A stretch of 64,000 nucleotides of DNA from Bacteroidales bacterium (GTDB lineage: Bacteria > Bacteroidota > Bacteroidia > Bacteroidales > UBA932), in contig JALCKZ010000001.1 in the NCBI GenBank assembly GCA_022647615.1, forward strand, positions 1,104,178 through 1,168,177, written 5' to 3'. The notes under the pieces are model-generated. The model made no database searches. It was given only the letters and a program-made list of their open reading frames with translations, and had not been told where the DNA came from. This document shows positions 18,501 to 26,476 of this stretch, one piece after another; positions within the stretch are counted from its first letter, which is position 1, and every line of letters begins with the position of its first letter. A program made the position numbers and the translations under genes.

Positions 18501-19800
18501 TGGAAAAGATTTTTCTTCACACCACTATGACCGCAGCTGTTTTCAGGGATTCCGCGATGTTCCGGATGACACAATTTGGTCAGTGCGGAAAAAATTGAAG
18601 AAAAAACTTATAGAAAAAGTTAAAGAAATTTTATCTGAGCCAGGCACTGCAAATCCTTATGCTCCTCATGACATTGTCAAGATTAACAGCACGTTAAATG
18701 ATAAAATACTGACAATCGGATTTGCCCGCAGGTTTGCAACTTACAAGCGCGCCTATCTGCTTTTTACAGATTTAAAGCGGCTGGACCAGATAATTAATAA
18801 CCCGTCGAGACCTGTACAATTCTTATTTGCAGGAAAGGCGCATCCGGCTGACAAAGCGGGGCAAGATTTAATTAAGAGGATTGTAGAGGTTTCCAAGATG
18901 CCGCAGTTTATCGGCAAGATAGTTTTCATTCCTAATTATGATATTTCACTTGCAAAATATCTTGTGCAAGGTGTTGATATCTGGATGAATACGCCAACAA
19001 GACCGTTGGAGGCGTCAGGCACCAGCGGAGAGAAAGCCGTGATGAACGGAGTAATGCATTTTTCAGTTCTCGACGGATGGTGGGTAGAAGGATATAAGGA
19101 GGGAGCCGGCTGGGCCTTGAAGATGGAGCGCTCTTATAATGACCAGGGATTCCAGGATGAATTGGATGCGGCAACTCTTTACAATATTTTGGAAACTGAC
19201 ATTGCGCCAAGGTATTACGATGTTGACAAGAGGGGAATATCTTCTGCCTGGATTGATACCATCAAGAATTGCGTTGCTGAAGTTGCATGTAATTTTACAA
19301 CAAACAGGATGATGGAAGATTATCTGAAACAATTTTATATTCCTTTGTGCGCGCGCAAGCACATGCTGATTGAGAAAGATTTTGCAATTGCCAAAGAGAT
19401 TGCAAGCTGGAAGAGAAGGATGCGCAGGGAATGGTCTGATATAGAACTTGTTTCACAGGCTAAAATAGATACTCCAAGCGGTGTCCTTTTGTTAGGGAAA
19501 GAATACAAGGCAAAGATTGTGCTTCAGCTTGGAGAGGTGAGTCCGGATGATTTGGGGTTGGAATTGCTTCTTACGGAGAAGAGTACAAGCGATGTTCTGG
19601 ATGCGCCAAAGAATGGAGGCGAACTTTCAATCAAGGGAGTGTTCCCGTACAAATTAGAGAGCTTTGATGACGGGAAGGCAACTTATGTTTGCAACCTGAT
19701 GCCGGAAAAAACCGGTACATATTTGGTGGCGAGCAGGTTGTATGCGTATAATAAACTTATGCCTCACAGGCAGGATTTTGAACTCGTAAAATGGTTGTAA
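15538..19800 (+). CDS. Fusion of glycogen synthase (GT3) and alpha-glucan phosphorylase (GT35)
   Basis: 1420 residues in one uninterrupted frame. Residues 1 to about 555 are a eukaryote-type glycogen synthase: LFEVSWEVCNKVGGIHTV at the start, and the donor motif FPSYYEPWGYTPLESLAF near 432. From about residue 579 (LPDRLKGLDELSKNLWWCW) the protein is a phosphorylase of the DUF3417/GlgP type. CMEYGLDASLKIYSGGLG, HCNEGHAAF and the PLP region EASGTSGEKAVMNG (Lys near 1166) are visible. One polypeptide would thus both build and phosphorolyse alpha-1,4-glucan. In other Bacteroidota, as far as I recall, these are usually two adjacent genes. Start chosen at the ATGA overlap with GH57. Confidence 0.92.
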   Translation: MIQGKIEKADYLFEVSWEVCNKVGGIHTVIATKAHNLSKEYGKNHILIGPDIWMETKKNPEFSEDQTLFHSWRKQAADEGLRVRIGRWNVAGKPIAILVDFSSFITRKDEIFAKLWEDFKLDSISGQWDYVEPTLFGFATGKVIESFVNFYMQPHHKVVAQFHEWMSAAGLLYIKHQNLAIGTVFTTHATVVGRCLACNNMPLYDSINLYDADEKARQFNVVAKHSLEKTAAQNADVFTTVSNITANECELFLKRKPDFITPNGFDSIIAPAEGECDKVRSAARQLMLFIASKMYNIDYPDDTVIIGISGRYEYKNKGIDVFLDAIDKLKNEGWKGRKILAFVMIPAGNNGPDKDLAAKLEGKGSENYKTYITHYLANGEYDAILNRMRPFNFDPEKDDVSVVYVPTYLNGNDGIFNKSYYDILPGMDLTVFPSYYEPWGYTPLESLAFKVPTITTSLAGFGVWVNDNYKKEHPGIAILQRNDSNYGQVVDGVVAKIKEVASLNDAQEKDYKANAKDVSSVSLWDNVIVYYKSAYIKALEEVVKRNGAFPEFVEEPEQEVKKFNVEPPQWKQLMIKKSLPDRLKGLDELSKNLWWCWNQEAIELFQIADPALWKKSEGNPIAMLDLMDLKKYKELVANEEFVGKLDSVVEHFHQYMSLKKDEKAPRIAYFCMEYGLDASLKIYSGGLGILAGDYLKEASDMNVNMTAIGFLYKYGYFTQKISANGDQISLYDPQDFSMTPAQPVMDNNGKWQKVSVAFPGRNIYARIWQVRVGRINLFLLDSDIDDNLPEDRGVTGQLYGGDWENRLKQELLLGIGGIRALRLLGVYADVYHCNEGHAAFTGLERLREYIQNDNLSFSEALEVVRSSSLFTTHTPVPAGHDAFSEDMMRTYLSHDPDHLKISWNDIMHLGKLDINNHDEKFSMSNLAANLSQEVNGVSWLHGKVSREIFSGLWPGYLPEELNISYVTNGVHYSTWTAPEWKEIHAKVFGKDFSSHHYDRSCFQGFRDVPDDTIWSVRKKLKKKLIEKVKEILSEPGTANPYAPHDIVKINSTLNDKILTIGFARRFATYKRAYLLFTDLKRLDQIINNPSRPVQFLFAGKAHPADKAGQDLIKRIVEVSKMPQFIGKIVFIPNYDISLAKYLVQGVDIWMNTPTRPLEASGTSGEKAVMNGVMHFSVLDGWWVEGYKEGAGWALKMERSYNDQGFQDELDAATLYNILETDIAPRYYDVDKRGISSAWIDTIKNCVAEVACNFTTNRMMEDYLKQFYIPLCARKHMLIEKDFAIAKEIASWKRRMRREWSDIELVSQAKIDTPSGVLLLGKEYKAKIVLQLGEVSPDDLGLELLLTEKSTSDVLDAPKNGGELSIKGVFPYKLESFDDGKATYVCNLMPEKTGTYLVASRLYAYNKLMPHRQDFELVKWL

Positions 19801-19803
19801 ATT

Positions 19804-20745
19804 ATGATAGCAGCAGCTACTGGTTTTTTTGACGGAGTACATTTAGGGCACAGAAAAGTTTTGGCGCGTCTTTGTGAAATTGCAAAGGCTAAGGGAGAGA
19901 AAAGCGCCGTGGTAACTTTTTGGCCCCATCCGCGCAGCGTATTGCAGCAACAGGCTTATAATCTGAGACTTCTTACAACTTTGGAAGAAAAGAGAGACCT
20001 TATAAAAGATATAGGCGTCAACAGGGTTATCATTCTTAAATTCACAAAAGAGTTCAGCCTTTTGACTACCGAAGAATTTTTAAGCGTATATCTTAAGAAG
20101 AAGTACGATATTGACACTCTGGTTATTGGCTATGACCACAAGATAGGACATGATGTTAACGAGACGCAGGAGGAGATGATTCAGATTGCCAATAAGGTTG
20201 GCATAGAGGTAGTTAGAGTGGATGAATGCGTCGGCTCCGCAGGTGTGAACCCTGAATTTAAAGGGGGCGAAATTATCAGCAGTACAAAAATTCGTCACAT
20301 CCTGGAGGCCGGAGATGTAGAGAAGGCCAACTCTTATCTTGGGTATCGATATGGTTTAAAGGGAGTTGTGGTTTCAGGCAAGCAGATAGGGAGAACAATT
20401 GGATTCCCGACAGCTAATTTAAAATTATACAATCCGCTTAAGCTTGTTCCGGAAAATGGGGTCTACTCAGTTTATGTTGAGGTCAACGGAAAGACTTACA
20501 TGGGAATTTGCAACATAGGCGTAAGGCCAACTGTCGGGGACAATAATGAGAAGACGATAGAGACTCACATCCTGGATTTTGACGAGGATATTTACGGACT
20601 GGATATGAAGATTGAATTTGCGGGCAGAATGAGGGAGGAGAGTAAATTTGATTCTTTGGAGAGATTGAAGGAGCAGCTTTGCATTGATAAGCAGCAGGCC
20701 CGTAATTCCCTTTCCGCCGCGCTGCCGCATATTGTTTTGAGGTAA
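19804..20745 (+). CDS. ribF: Bifunctional riboflavin kinase / FAD synthetase
   Basis: 313 residues. The N-terminal nucleotidyltransferase has GFFDGVHLGHRKVL and the later ISSTKIRHILEAGD. The C-terminal flavokinase has GRTIGFPTANL and NGVYSVYVEVNGK. It converts riboflavin to FMN and FAD. It starts 3 bases after the phosphorylase fusion, so it may be cotranscribed with the glycogen operon. The N-terminus is short: the GFFDG loop is only 7 residues in, where many homologues have a longer lead. An upstream extension is impossible because the preceding stop is close. Confidence 0.95.
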   Translation: MIAAATGFFDGVHLGHRKVLARLCEIAKAKGEKSAVVTFWPHPRSVLQQQAYNLRLLTTLEEKRDLIKDIGVNRVIILKFTKEFSLLTTEEFLSVYLKKKYDIDTLVIGYDHKIGHDVNETQEEMIQIANKVGIEVVRVDECVGSAGVNPEFKGGEIISSTKIRHILEAGDVEKANSYLGYRYGLKGVVVSGKQIGRTIGFPTANLKLYNPLKLVPENGVYSVYVEVNGKTYMGICNIGVRPTVGDNNEKTIETHILDFDEDIYGLDMKIEFAGRMREESKFDSLERLKEQLCIDKQQARNSLSAALPHIVLR

Positions 20746-20750
20746 TTGTT

Positions 20751-20758
20751 TATATTTG
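20751..20758 (+). promoter_or_regulatory. TAnnTTTG -7 box upstream of the small disordered protein
   Basis: TATATTTG matches the consensus and ends one base before an in-frame ATG at 20760. That ATG would lie upstream of the transcription start, which favours the next ATG at 20784 as the real start. Confidence 0.5.
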
Positions 20759-20783
20759 TATGCAAAGCAGACAAATTGTAGGT

Positions 20784-21062
20784 ATGAATAACAACTTTTC
20801 AGATAGTAATTCTGCAAAAACTTACCGGTACGGACAACCGCAAGGGAACGCCGGTACAGATACGTATGATGCGCAGAGCAACGTAAGCTCCAGCGCAGAG
20901 GCAGGAGGCGCGCAAAATCAGAGAAGTGCAGGCGCCGATGCGAATAGTGCGCAGGATTTGGACGGAGAGGAGGTTGACAAGTTTGAGCAGTTTAAAAAAA
21001 GGCTGAAAGAACACCCGGAGGATATGATAATCCTGTCGGAGCTGATGAAACCTAAGTTTTAA
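20784..21062 (+). CDS. Small, mostly disordered hypothetical protein
   Basis: 92 residues from the ATG at 20784, chosen because a promoter box sits at 20751-20758. Residues 1 to about 60 are Asn/Ser/Gly/Ala-rich and look unstructured. The last 30 (EEVDKFEQFKKRLKEHPED and MIILSELMKPKF) can form one amphipathic helix. No domain is recognised. It lies 75 bases upstream of greA, with a promoter between them, so it is probably a separate unit. Confidence 0.6.
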   Translation: MNNNFSDSNSAKTYRYGQPQGNAGTDTYDAQSNVSSSAEAGGAQNQRSAGADANSAQDLDGEEVDKFEQFKKRLKEHPEDMIILSELMKPKF

Positions 21063-21072
21063 AAATAATTCT

Positions 21073-21080
21073 TATATTTG
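21073..21080 (+). promoter_or_regulatory. TAnnTTTG promoter box for greA
   Basis: TATATTTG lies 56 bases before the greA ATG, a normal leader length. No clear -33 TTTG is seen. Confidence 0.5.
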
Positions 21081-21136
21081 CATAAGTAAAGACGAGGAAT
21101 TCCGGCCAAACGGGGTTCTTCTTAATTTTTTCTAAT

Positions 21137-21610
21137 ATGGGACAGATACATTATTTGACGGCTGAAGGCCTGGATAAATTGAAGAAGGAACTGAATGATA
21201 TGATTACAGTTCAAAGGCCGGCTATCTCCAAAGCAATTGGAGAGGCAAGGGATAAAGGAGATATTTCTGAGAATGCGGAATATGATGCAGCAAGAGAGGC
21301 TCAGGGAATGCTGGAGCTTAAGATATCCCAGATTCAGGAGTTAATTGCTACTGCAAAAATTATTGATGAGTCCAAGCTGAATACTACAAAAGTAAGCATG
21401 CTTAACAAAGTGAAGGTCAAGAATTTAAAGACAGGGAAAGATATGGAGTTTACTCTTGTCGGAGAGAGCGAGGCTAATCTTGCAGAGGGCAAGCTGGCCG
21501 CCTCAACTCCTATAGGCAAGGCGCTTATGGGACACAAGAAGGGTGAGACTGTAGAGGTAAATGCCCCAGCAGGTCTTATCAAGTTCCAGATTTTGGATAT
21601 TTCTATTTAA
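21137..21610 (+). CDS. greA: Transcription elongation factor GreA
   Basis: 157 residues, normal length. The N-terminal coiled coil (LTAEGLDKLKKELNDM) includes DKGDISENAEYDAAREAQG, whose acidic tip stimulates RNA polymerase transcript cleavage. The C-terminal FKBP-like part has TPIGKALMGHKKGETVEV. It rescues backtracked RNA polymerase. It appears monocistronic with its own promoter; the HIT gene follows 77 bases later. Confidence 0.96.
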   Translation: MGQIHYLTAEGLDKLKKELNDMITVQRPAISKAIGEARDKGDISENAEYDAAREAQGMLELKISQIQELIATAKIIDESKLNTTKVSMLNKVKVKNLKTGKDMEFTLVGESEANLAEGKLAASTPIGKALMGHKKGETVEVNAPAGLIKFQILDISI

Positions 21611-21687
21611 TTCGGGGAAGATAATTTTTAATCCCGACAGGATGTTTTTAATTTTGGCAAGATTAACTATTTAAAAATCAAATAATT

Positions 21688-22092
21688 ATGGCATCAATTT
21701 TTACAAGAATAATTAAAGGTGAGATTCCTTGTTTCAAAGTTGCAGAAACAAAGGATTACATTGCATTTTTGGATGTTGCCCCAATAGTAAAAGGGCATAC
21801 CCTTGTAATTCCCAAAGATGAAAAGCCGTATATATTTGATTATGACCCTGAGTATTATGCCGGTTTATGGAAGTTTGCACAGAAGGTTGCAAGAGCGCAG
21901 AGACGCGCAATCCCTTGCCTGAGAATTGGTGTTGGAGTGCTTGGCTTGGAAGTCCCTCACGCTCACATACATCTGATACCTTTGCAGAGCGAGAAAGACT
22001 TGAATTTCCAAAAGGAAAAGATGCATCTTCCTGACGATGAGATGAAGGCAATAGCTGAGAGCATTGCAAAAGAGTATCAAAAAGAGAAATAA
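21688..22092 (+). CDS. HIT family nucleotide hydrolase
   Basis: 134 residues. The opening SIFTRIIKGEIPCFKV and the catalytic triad PHAHIHLIPL (HxHxH) define the HIT family (adenosine 5'-monophosphoramidase type). Usual family residues Asn and Gly just before the His triad are replaced here (RIGVGVLGLEVPHAH), a mild divergence. Substrate is likely a nucleoside phosphoramidate or dinucleoside polyphosphate; this is inferred from the family. Confidence 0.93.
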   Translation: MASIFTRIIKGEIPCFKVAETKDYIAFLDVAPIVKGHTLVIPKDEKPYIFDYDPEYYAGLWKFAQKVARAQRRAIPCLRIGVGVLGLEVPHAHIHLIPLQSEKDLNFQKEKMHLPDDEMKAIAESIAKEYQKEK

Positions 22093-22104
22093 AAAGGAAG
22101 GAAT

Positions 22105-22190
22105 CTGTCGTGATATAAATAATAGCAGGCAGAAACTTGTTGTGATATAAAAAGAATAATAGCAGGCCAATACCTGTTATGATATATAAA
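22105..22190 (+). repeat. Three imperfect copies of a short unit between HIT and the lipoprotein gene
   Basis: The unit contains TGTnGTGATATAAA and ends AATAATAGCAGGC. Copies are near 22105-22130 and 22137-22167, and a shortened one is at 22174-22190. Inside, TAGCAGG and CCTGTTA can pair to small hairpins. It fills the whole gap and could be the leader of the next gene. Confidence 0.55.
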
Positions 22191-22202
22191 GAGAATTTTC
22201 TG

Positions 22203-23366
22203 ATGAAAAAGTTTTCATTTTTAAGAGTTGCTTCAATCTTTGTGATTGGTGCAACTTCTTTGTTTTTAGTATCTTGCGGACATAAGGATTCTGCGGTAAT
22301 TAAAGCTGTCATCCAAGGGGCATCTGAGAAAAAAGTTGTTCTTAACATGCTTAACATGAACAAGCTTGTTACTATAGATACGCTTACGACAAATAAGAAA
22401 GGGTTTGTGAAATACAGAGTTAAGCTGCCCGATGCATCTCCTAATTTTTACTACATAACTTATCATGGAACTACTGTGGCATCATTGCTTCTGGACCCTG
22501 GAGACAAGGCGTCAATTACGGTTGATACTCTTGGCAAATTGCTGAAAATAAGCGGTTCAGAGGAGTCAAAACTTTTAAATCAGGTTAATGATTCTATTGT
22601 CCGTGCTCAGAAAGTGTTTGATTCTCTTACAGTTCAATTGCTGACATGTGATAAGATCGGAGATAAGGACGGTGCAGTTAGATTGAGGTATGAGCTTGGA
22701 CATCTGTATGTTAAGCAGAAACAATATTCAATAAAGAGCATTCTTAAACATCCATATTCATTCACAAATATTACTCAGCTTTACAGACAGTTTAATGAGA
22801 ATCTTCCTCTGTTTGCGCAGCTTACGGATGGAGTTTATTTTAAGCAGGTTTGCGATTCTTTAAAGCCGAAGTATCCTAACTCTCCTTATATCAAGGTACT
22901 AGAGGGAGAAGTTACAAGGTTTAACAACTACATGGAACTTAATTCTAGAATACAAAATGCCGGAGAAACTGCATTCCCTGATTTGGCTCTGCCAGATTTA
23001 ATGGCTAAAACACAGCATCTTAACTCATTGCTGGGCAGGCCGTTCATGTTGTTGTTCTGGAGCGCATCAGATAATTCTCAAAAAATGCTTAATGCAGAAT
23101 TGCTTCAATTGTATAAAAAGTATAAAGGGAAAGGATTCCAAATATATGAGGTTTGCATAGATGCCGATAAAACAAATTGGGCATCGGTTGTCAAGACTTT
23201 ACCTTGGATAAATGTATGTGACGGTATGGGCGCATCTTCCCCTGCACTAAGTACTTACAACATAACCAATGTCCCGTCAATGTTCCTGTTTGACAAGAGC
23301 GGCACTATTGCCGGAAGGGATATCTTCAATATGAAGAACCTGGATATTGCAATTAGCAAATTGTAA
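22203..23366 (+). CDS. Lipoprotein with a thioredoxin-like C-terminal domain lacking CxxC
   Basis: 387 residues from the ATG at 22203. Eight extra residues from an upstream ATG (22179) precede a good signal peptide and are rejected. The signal sequence ends in the lipobox LVSC (mature Cys near residue 25), so the protein is an envelope lipoprotein. The N-terminal half resembles the DUF4369 domain of Bacteroidota (VVLNMLNMNKLVTIDTLTTN). The C-terminal part is a TlpA/AhpC-like thioredoxin fold: FMLLFWSASDNSQKMLN, and the cis-Pro region NVPSMFLFDKSG. The usual CxxC site reads SASDNS, so redox activity is unlikely. Confidence 0.85.
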   Translation: MKKFSFLRVASIFVIGATSLFLVSCGHKDSAVIKAVIQGASEKKVVLNMLNMNKLVTIDTLTTNKKGFVKYRVKLPDASPNFYYITYHGTTVASLLLDPGDKASITVDTLGKLLKISGSEESKLLNQVNDSIVRAQKVFDSLTVQLLTCDKIGDKDGAVRLRYELGHLYVKQKQYSIKSILKHPYSFTNITQLYRQFNENLPLFAQLTDGVYFKQVCDSLKPKYPNSPYIKVLEGEVTRFNNYMELNSRIQNAGETAFPDLALPDLMAKTQHLNSLLGRPFMLLFWSASDNSQKMLNAELLQLYKKYKGKGFQIYEVCIDADKTNWASVVKTLPWINVCDGMGASSPALSTYNITNVPSMFLFDKSGTIAGRDIFNMKNLDIAISKL

Positions 23367-23443
23367 TAATGTATTTCAGGACGACCGGTCTTTCATAGCC
23401 TTTAAAAAAGTCATTTATCACATTACCAGTGTGTTACAGCAAT

Positions 23444-23469
23444 ACGCTAAGCTTTTTTATGCCTAGCGT
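23444..23469 (+). terminator. Hairpin in the gap after the lipoprotein gene
   Basis: ACGCTAAGC (23444-23452) pairs with GCCTAGCGT (23461-23469) with one mismatch around an 8-base loop. A modest T-rich run follows (TTCTTTTAATT). It is probably the terminator of the lipoprotein transcript. Confidence 0.5.
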
Positions 23470-23634
23470 GTTCTTTTAATTGCCTTATTATCAAGGAATT
23501 AACGTTTTCATGGCCTATGAAGACGCAAGTTTTTCCAAATCCGGATTTTTTTGCAGGATAAATTTACGATTTGGCAACCAATTATTTTTTCCACGCTCCA
23601 TATTTGCACAGAAAAATTTAGAAATAGATGCGAT

Positions 23635-23781
23635 ATGGAAGAGAACGGAGAATTAAAAAGAATGAAGAAATCAGCTGAGGCAATGATGCTTATGATGAAT
23701 AAAAGGACTTCATTTTTTTATTTGGCTGCCATTGCGGCAGCGCTATTTATTTGTGCGGGGGCCATTTTATTTACAAGCTAA
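23635..23781 (+). CDS. 48-residue single-pass membrane peptide
   Basis: Start chosen at the ATG at 23635, shortly after a near-consensus CATATTTG box (23600-23607). The N-terminal half is charged and Met-rich (MEENGELKRMKKSAEAMMLM). The C-terminal half is one membrane helix, FFYLAAIAAALFICAGAILF. There is no double-Gly leader. It sits 295 bases before the C39 ABC transporter on the same strand. It may belong to that locus (immunity peptide is a possibility), but nothing in its sequence proves this. Confidence 0.4.
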   Translation: MEENGELKRMKKSAEAMMLMMNKRTSFFYLAAIAAALFICAGAILFTS

Positions 23782-23796
23782 TCCAAAAAGAATAAA

Positions 23797-23883
23797 CTAA
23801 ACCAAGCAAATTTAAACTAGACCAGACTAAACTAAGCTAAACTGAACTGAACTAAACTGAACTGAACTAAACTAAACTGAACC
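23797..23883 (+). repeat. Degenerate 5-bp microsatellite (AAACT/GAACT)n
   Basis: About 17 units of AAACT or GAACT, clearest from 23824 on, with interruptions at the 5' end. It begins soon after the stop codon of the small membrane peptide. No coding potential is seen in it. Confidence 0.8.
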
Positions 23884-23919
23884 TGGCTTTTAATAGTGTG
23901 TTATCATAATGTTTTGTGC

Positions 23920-23976
23920 AAGGTGCTGCATTGTTGAGGCGTTTGATATTGTGGGGTTTGCAAAATGCAGCACCTT
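23920..23976 (+). terminator. Long perfect inverted repeat before the C39 transporter gene
   Basis: AAGGTGCTGCATT (23920-23932) and AATGCAGCACCTT (23964-23976) form a perfect 13-bp stem around a 31-base loop. TTGTTTTG follows. It could end transcription from upstream or be a leader structure 100 bases before the transporter start. Confidence 0.6.
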
Positions 23977-24076
23977 TTGTTTTGACAGAGGTAATGATGC
24001 CTTTTGTTGGAGGAAAATTAAGTGGGGTGATGTTAGGAGAGTAATGTTGTGTGGAAAATTTAAGAAGTGAAATTTT

Positions 24077-26218
24077 ATGAAGGGTAATTTAAAGATTAGA
24101 CAGCAGGATGAATATGATTGCGGAGCAGCGAGTCTTTGTTCTGTGGCCGCGTGGTATGGAGTTAATGTCTCTCTTTCGGAGGTCAGAAGGGCTTGCGGAT
24201 GCACCAGGGAGGGGATTACCATTTTGGGGATTATTGATGGTGCTAAGTCGCTGGGCCTTAGTGGAAAAGCTTTTAAATGCAGTACTTCTAAAGAGGATTC
24301 GCTCAAGTATTTGGGAGATCTTCATTCACCTGTTATTGCGCATATGCAGAGGAATGATGGAATGTTCCATTTTATAGTAATCTACGGGGTTGAAAAAGGG
24401 AAGGTTACTGTAATGGATCCTGCCGGCGGTGAGTTTAAAAAATATTCAGCTGATGAATTTATTAAAGAGTGGACAGGATATGTAATATTTATTGTCCCGG
24501 GAGATAATTTTGAAAAGAGAAATCAGAGGGAGAATAAGTATTTGCGACTGTTTAGAATTTTAAAATTTCACAAGCGGGAAATCATTCTTGCACTTATTGG
24601 TTCTATAGCTCTGACTTGTATTGGAGTGTGCAACTCTTTGTTTCTGCAACAGATTATAGATAAGGCTATTCCGCAGGGGAATATCTCCCTGCTTATGATT
24701 ATTTCTGCAGCTGTTGTACTTCTAATTCCGCTAGCTCTTTACATAGGATATTGTAGAACAATTTATTTGTTGCGGAATGGAATTAAAATAGATACTGGCT
24801 TGATATTTTCCTTTTTGCATAAAATATTTAAGCTGCCTTCAAGCTTTTTTGGAGAGCATACGAGCGGTGATTTAAATTCCAGAATTTCAGATGCTTTTAA
24901 TATAAGAACATTCATTTCAGATGGGCTGGTCTCTATCTTTGTTAGTATCCTAACTTTTTCGGCGGTAGTAGTTCTGATGTTTACTTTCTATTGGAGACTG
25001 GCCCTTTTTACTCTCTTGTTTATTCCTTTTTATGTTGTGCTGTATTTTGTATCTGACCATATTAACCATAAGTATAGCAGGGACTTAGCAGTCAGGGGAG
25101 CTCAGTTTGAATCAGACTTTATAGATAGCGTAGAGGGTGCTGAGAGTGTCCGTCATTTTGGAGCAGCATCTTTGTCCACAATAAAAACTGAAGAGAGTTA
25201 TTCCGCTATGACGGAGAAAATTTATAGAGCTGGGCGGGCCGTCTCTATTTTTGGAGAGGCTGGGGAAGGAATATCAAAATTGCTCCTGGCAACAATAATA
25301 GTTGTTGGCGGTTTTGCAGTTTTTAAACAGCAGATGACGGTGGGAGAGCTGGTATCTTTTTATACGCTCAGCGCCTTTTTTACCGCTCCGATGAACAATC
25401 TTGTTGGAATGAATTCTCTTATAAATCAAGCTCTTGTGTCATCTGAAAGATTATTTGATATTACAGATTTGGATGAGGAGAAAGTGGCAGGAAGCGCAGA
25501 GGGCAATAAGGAAGCCGGATATAAAAGAGTCTCTCTTTTAGAGAATTGCAGTGCGGAGAGGGCGGGGAATATAGAATTGAGCAATTTGAATTTCAGGTAT
25601 CCGGGCAGGGAAAAATTGTTTAATGAATTCAGCTGCGTTATCCCAGGCGGTTGCATAACGGCAATTGCTGGTGAAAGCGGGTGCGGCAAGAGTACTCTTG
25701 GTTCTTTGCTGATGAGAGATTTAAATCCCGACAGCGGGAAAATATTTGTTAATTTTAAAGATAGGCTATCTCTTGATATTCAGACTATTGAACTTGCGGA
25801 GTGGCGCCGCTATATTTCAATTTCAGCTCAGCGCTGTCATCTTTTTAATGCAACAATTTTGGATAATATAACATGCGGGGGTGACAATCCTGATATAGAG
25901 CGCGTTGTTCAGATATGTGCAGAGTTAGGGATGGAAAATTTTGTGAGAGCCCTGCCATCCGGATTGATGACTTATGTTGGGGAAAGGGGTAAAACCCTGT
26001 CGGGAGGAGAAATGCAGAAAATATCAATTGCCAGAATGTTATACCGTTCTTCGGCGCTCTACATTTTTGACGAGGCAACGTCTTTTATGGATGAAGAGTC
26101 TGAAAATTACGTACTTAGGATTATGCAAGATTTAAGGTCGGCTGGACGCAGCGTAATCATGATTACCCACAAAAGCTCCAATCTTAAGATTGCAGATAAT
26201 GTTATAAGATTATCATAA
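24077..26218 (+). CDS. Peptidase-containing ABC transporter (C39 peptidase + TMD + ATPase) for double-glycine peptides
   Basis: 713 residues. The N-terminal C39 cysteine peptidase has Cys15 in DEYDCGAASL, His98 in GMFHFIVIYG and Asp114 in VMDPAGG, a complete triad. Membrane helices span about 165-430. The ATPase has Walker A GESGCGKST (near 532), signature LSGGE (near 641) and Walker B LYIFDEATS (near 662). Such proteins cut leader peptides after Gly-Gly and export the core peptide, with ATP. Two Gly-Gly-leader peptide genes lie just downstream, separated only by a tandem array, which supports this job. The stop codon lies inside the first unit of that array. Confidence 0.93.
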   Translation: MKGNLKIRQQDEYDCGAASLCSVAAWYGVNVSLSEVRRACGCTREGITILGIIDGAKSLGLSGKAFKCSTSKEDSLKYLGDLHSPVIAHMQRNDGMFHFIVIYGVEKGKVTVMDPAGGEFKKYSADEFIKEWTGYVIFIVPGDNFEKRNQRENKYLRLFRILKFHKREIILALIGSIALTCIGVCNSLFLQQIIDKAIPQGNISLLMIISAAVVLLIPLALYIGYCRTIYLLRNGIKIDTGLIFSFLHKIFKLPSSFFGEHTSGDLNSRISDAFNIRTFISDGLVSIFVSILTFSAVVVLMFTFYWRLALFTLLFIPFYVVLYFVSDHINHKYSRDLAVRGAQFESDFIDSVEGAESVRHFGAASLSTIKTEESYSAMTEKIYRAGRAVSIFGEAGEGISKLLLATIIVVGGFAVFKQQMTVGELVSFYTLSAFFTAPMNNLVGMNSLINQALVSSERLFDITDLDEEKVAGSAEGNKEAGYKRVSLLENCSAERAGNIELSNLNFRYPGREKLFNEFSCVIPGGCITAIAGESGCGKSTLGSLLMRDLNPDSGKIFVNFKDRLSLDIQTIELAEWRRYISISAQRCHLFNATILDNITCGGDNPDIERVVQICAELGMENFVRALPSGLMTYVGERGKTLSGGEMQKISIARMLYRSSALYIFDEATSFMDEESENYVLRIMQDLRSAGRSVIMITHKSSNLKIADNVIRLS

Positions 26219-26383
26219 GATTATTATGAAACTATTATGAGATTATTATGAGATTATTATGAGATTATTATGAGATTATTATGAGATTATTATGAGATTA
26301 TTATGAGATTATTATGAGATTATTATGAGATTATTATGAGATTATCATGAGATTATCATAAAACTATCATGGAACTATCATGA
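26208..26383 (+). repeat. 11-bp tandem array, 16 units, overlapping the transporter's stop codon
   Basis: The unit is GATTATTATGA. Nine perfect copies run 26241-26339, with seven diverged copies on both sides. The first unit carries the transporter's last codons and TAA. The array ends 93 bases before the first peptide gene. No start codon in the array opens a useful frame. The period is close to one turn of DNA. Confidence 0.95.
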
Positions 26384-26476
26384 AATTGAATTGGAAAAAT
26401 AACCGGTTATAATATTTGGGGAGAAATCCCGGCGGAAGCAGACGCGCCATTTCTGTCTGTAAAAAACAATAATGTT

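Noticed and set aside
26208..26383. CRISPR array
   Set aside because: Units are 11 bp and contiguous with no spacers, and no cas genes are present. It is a simple tandem repeat.
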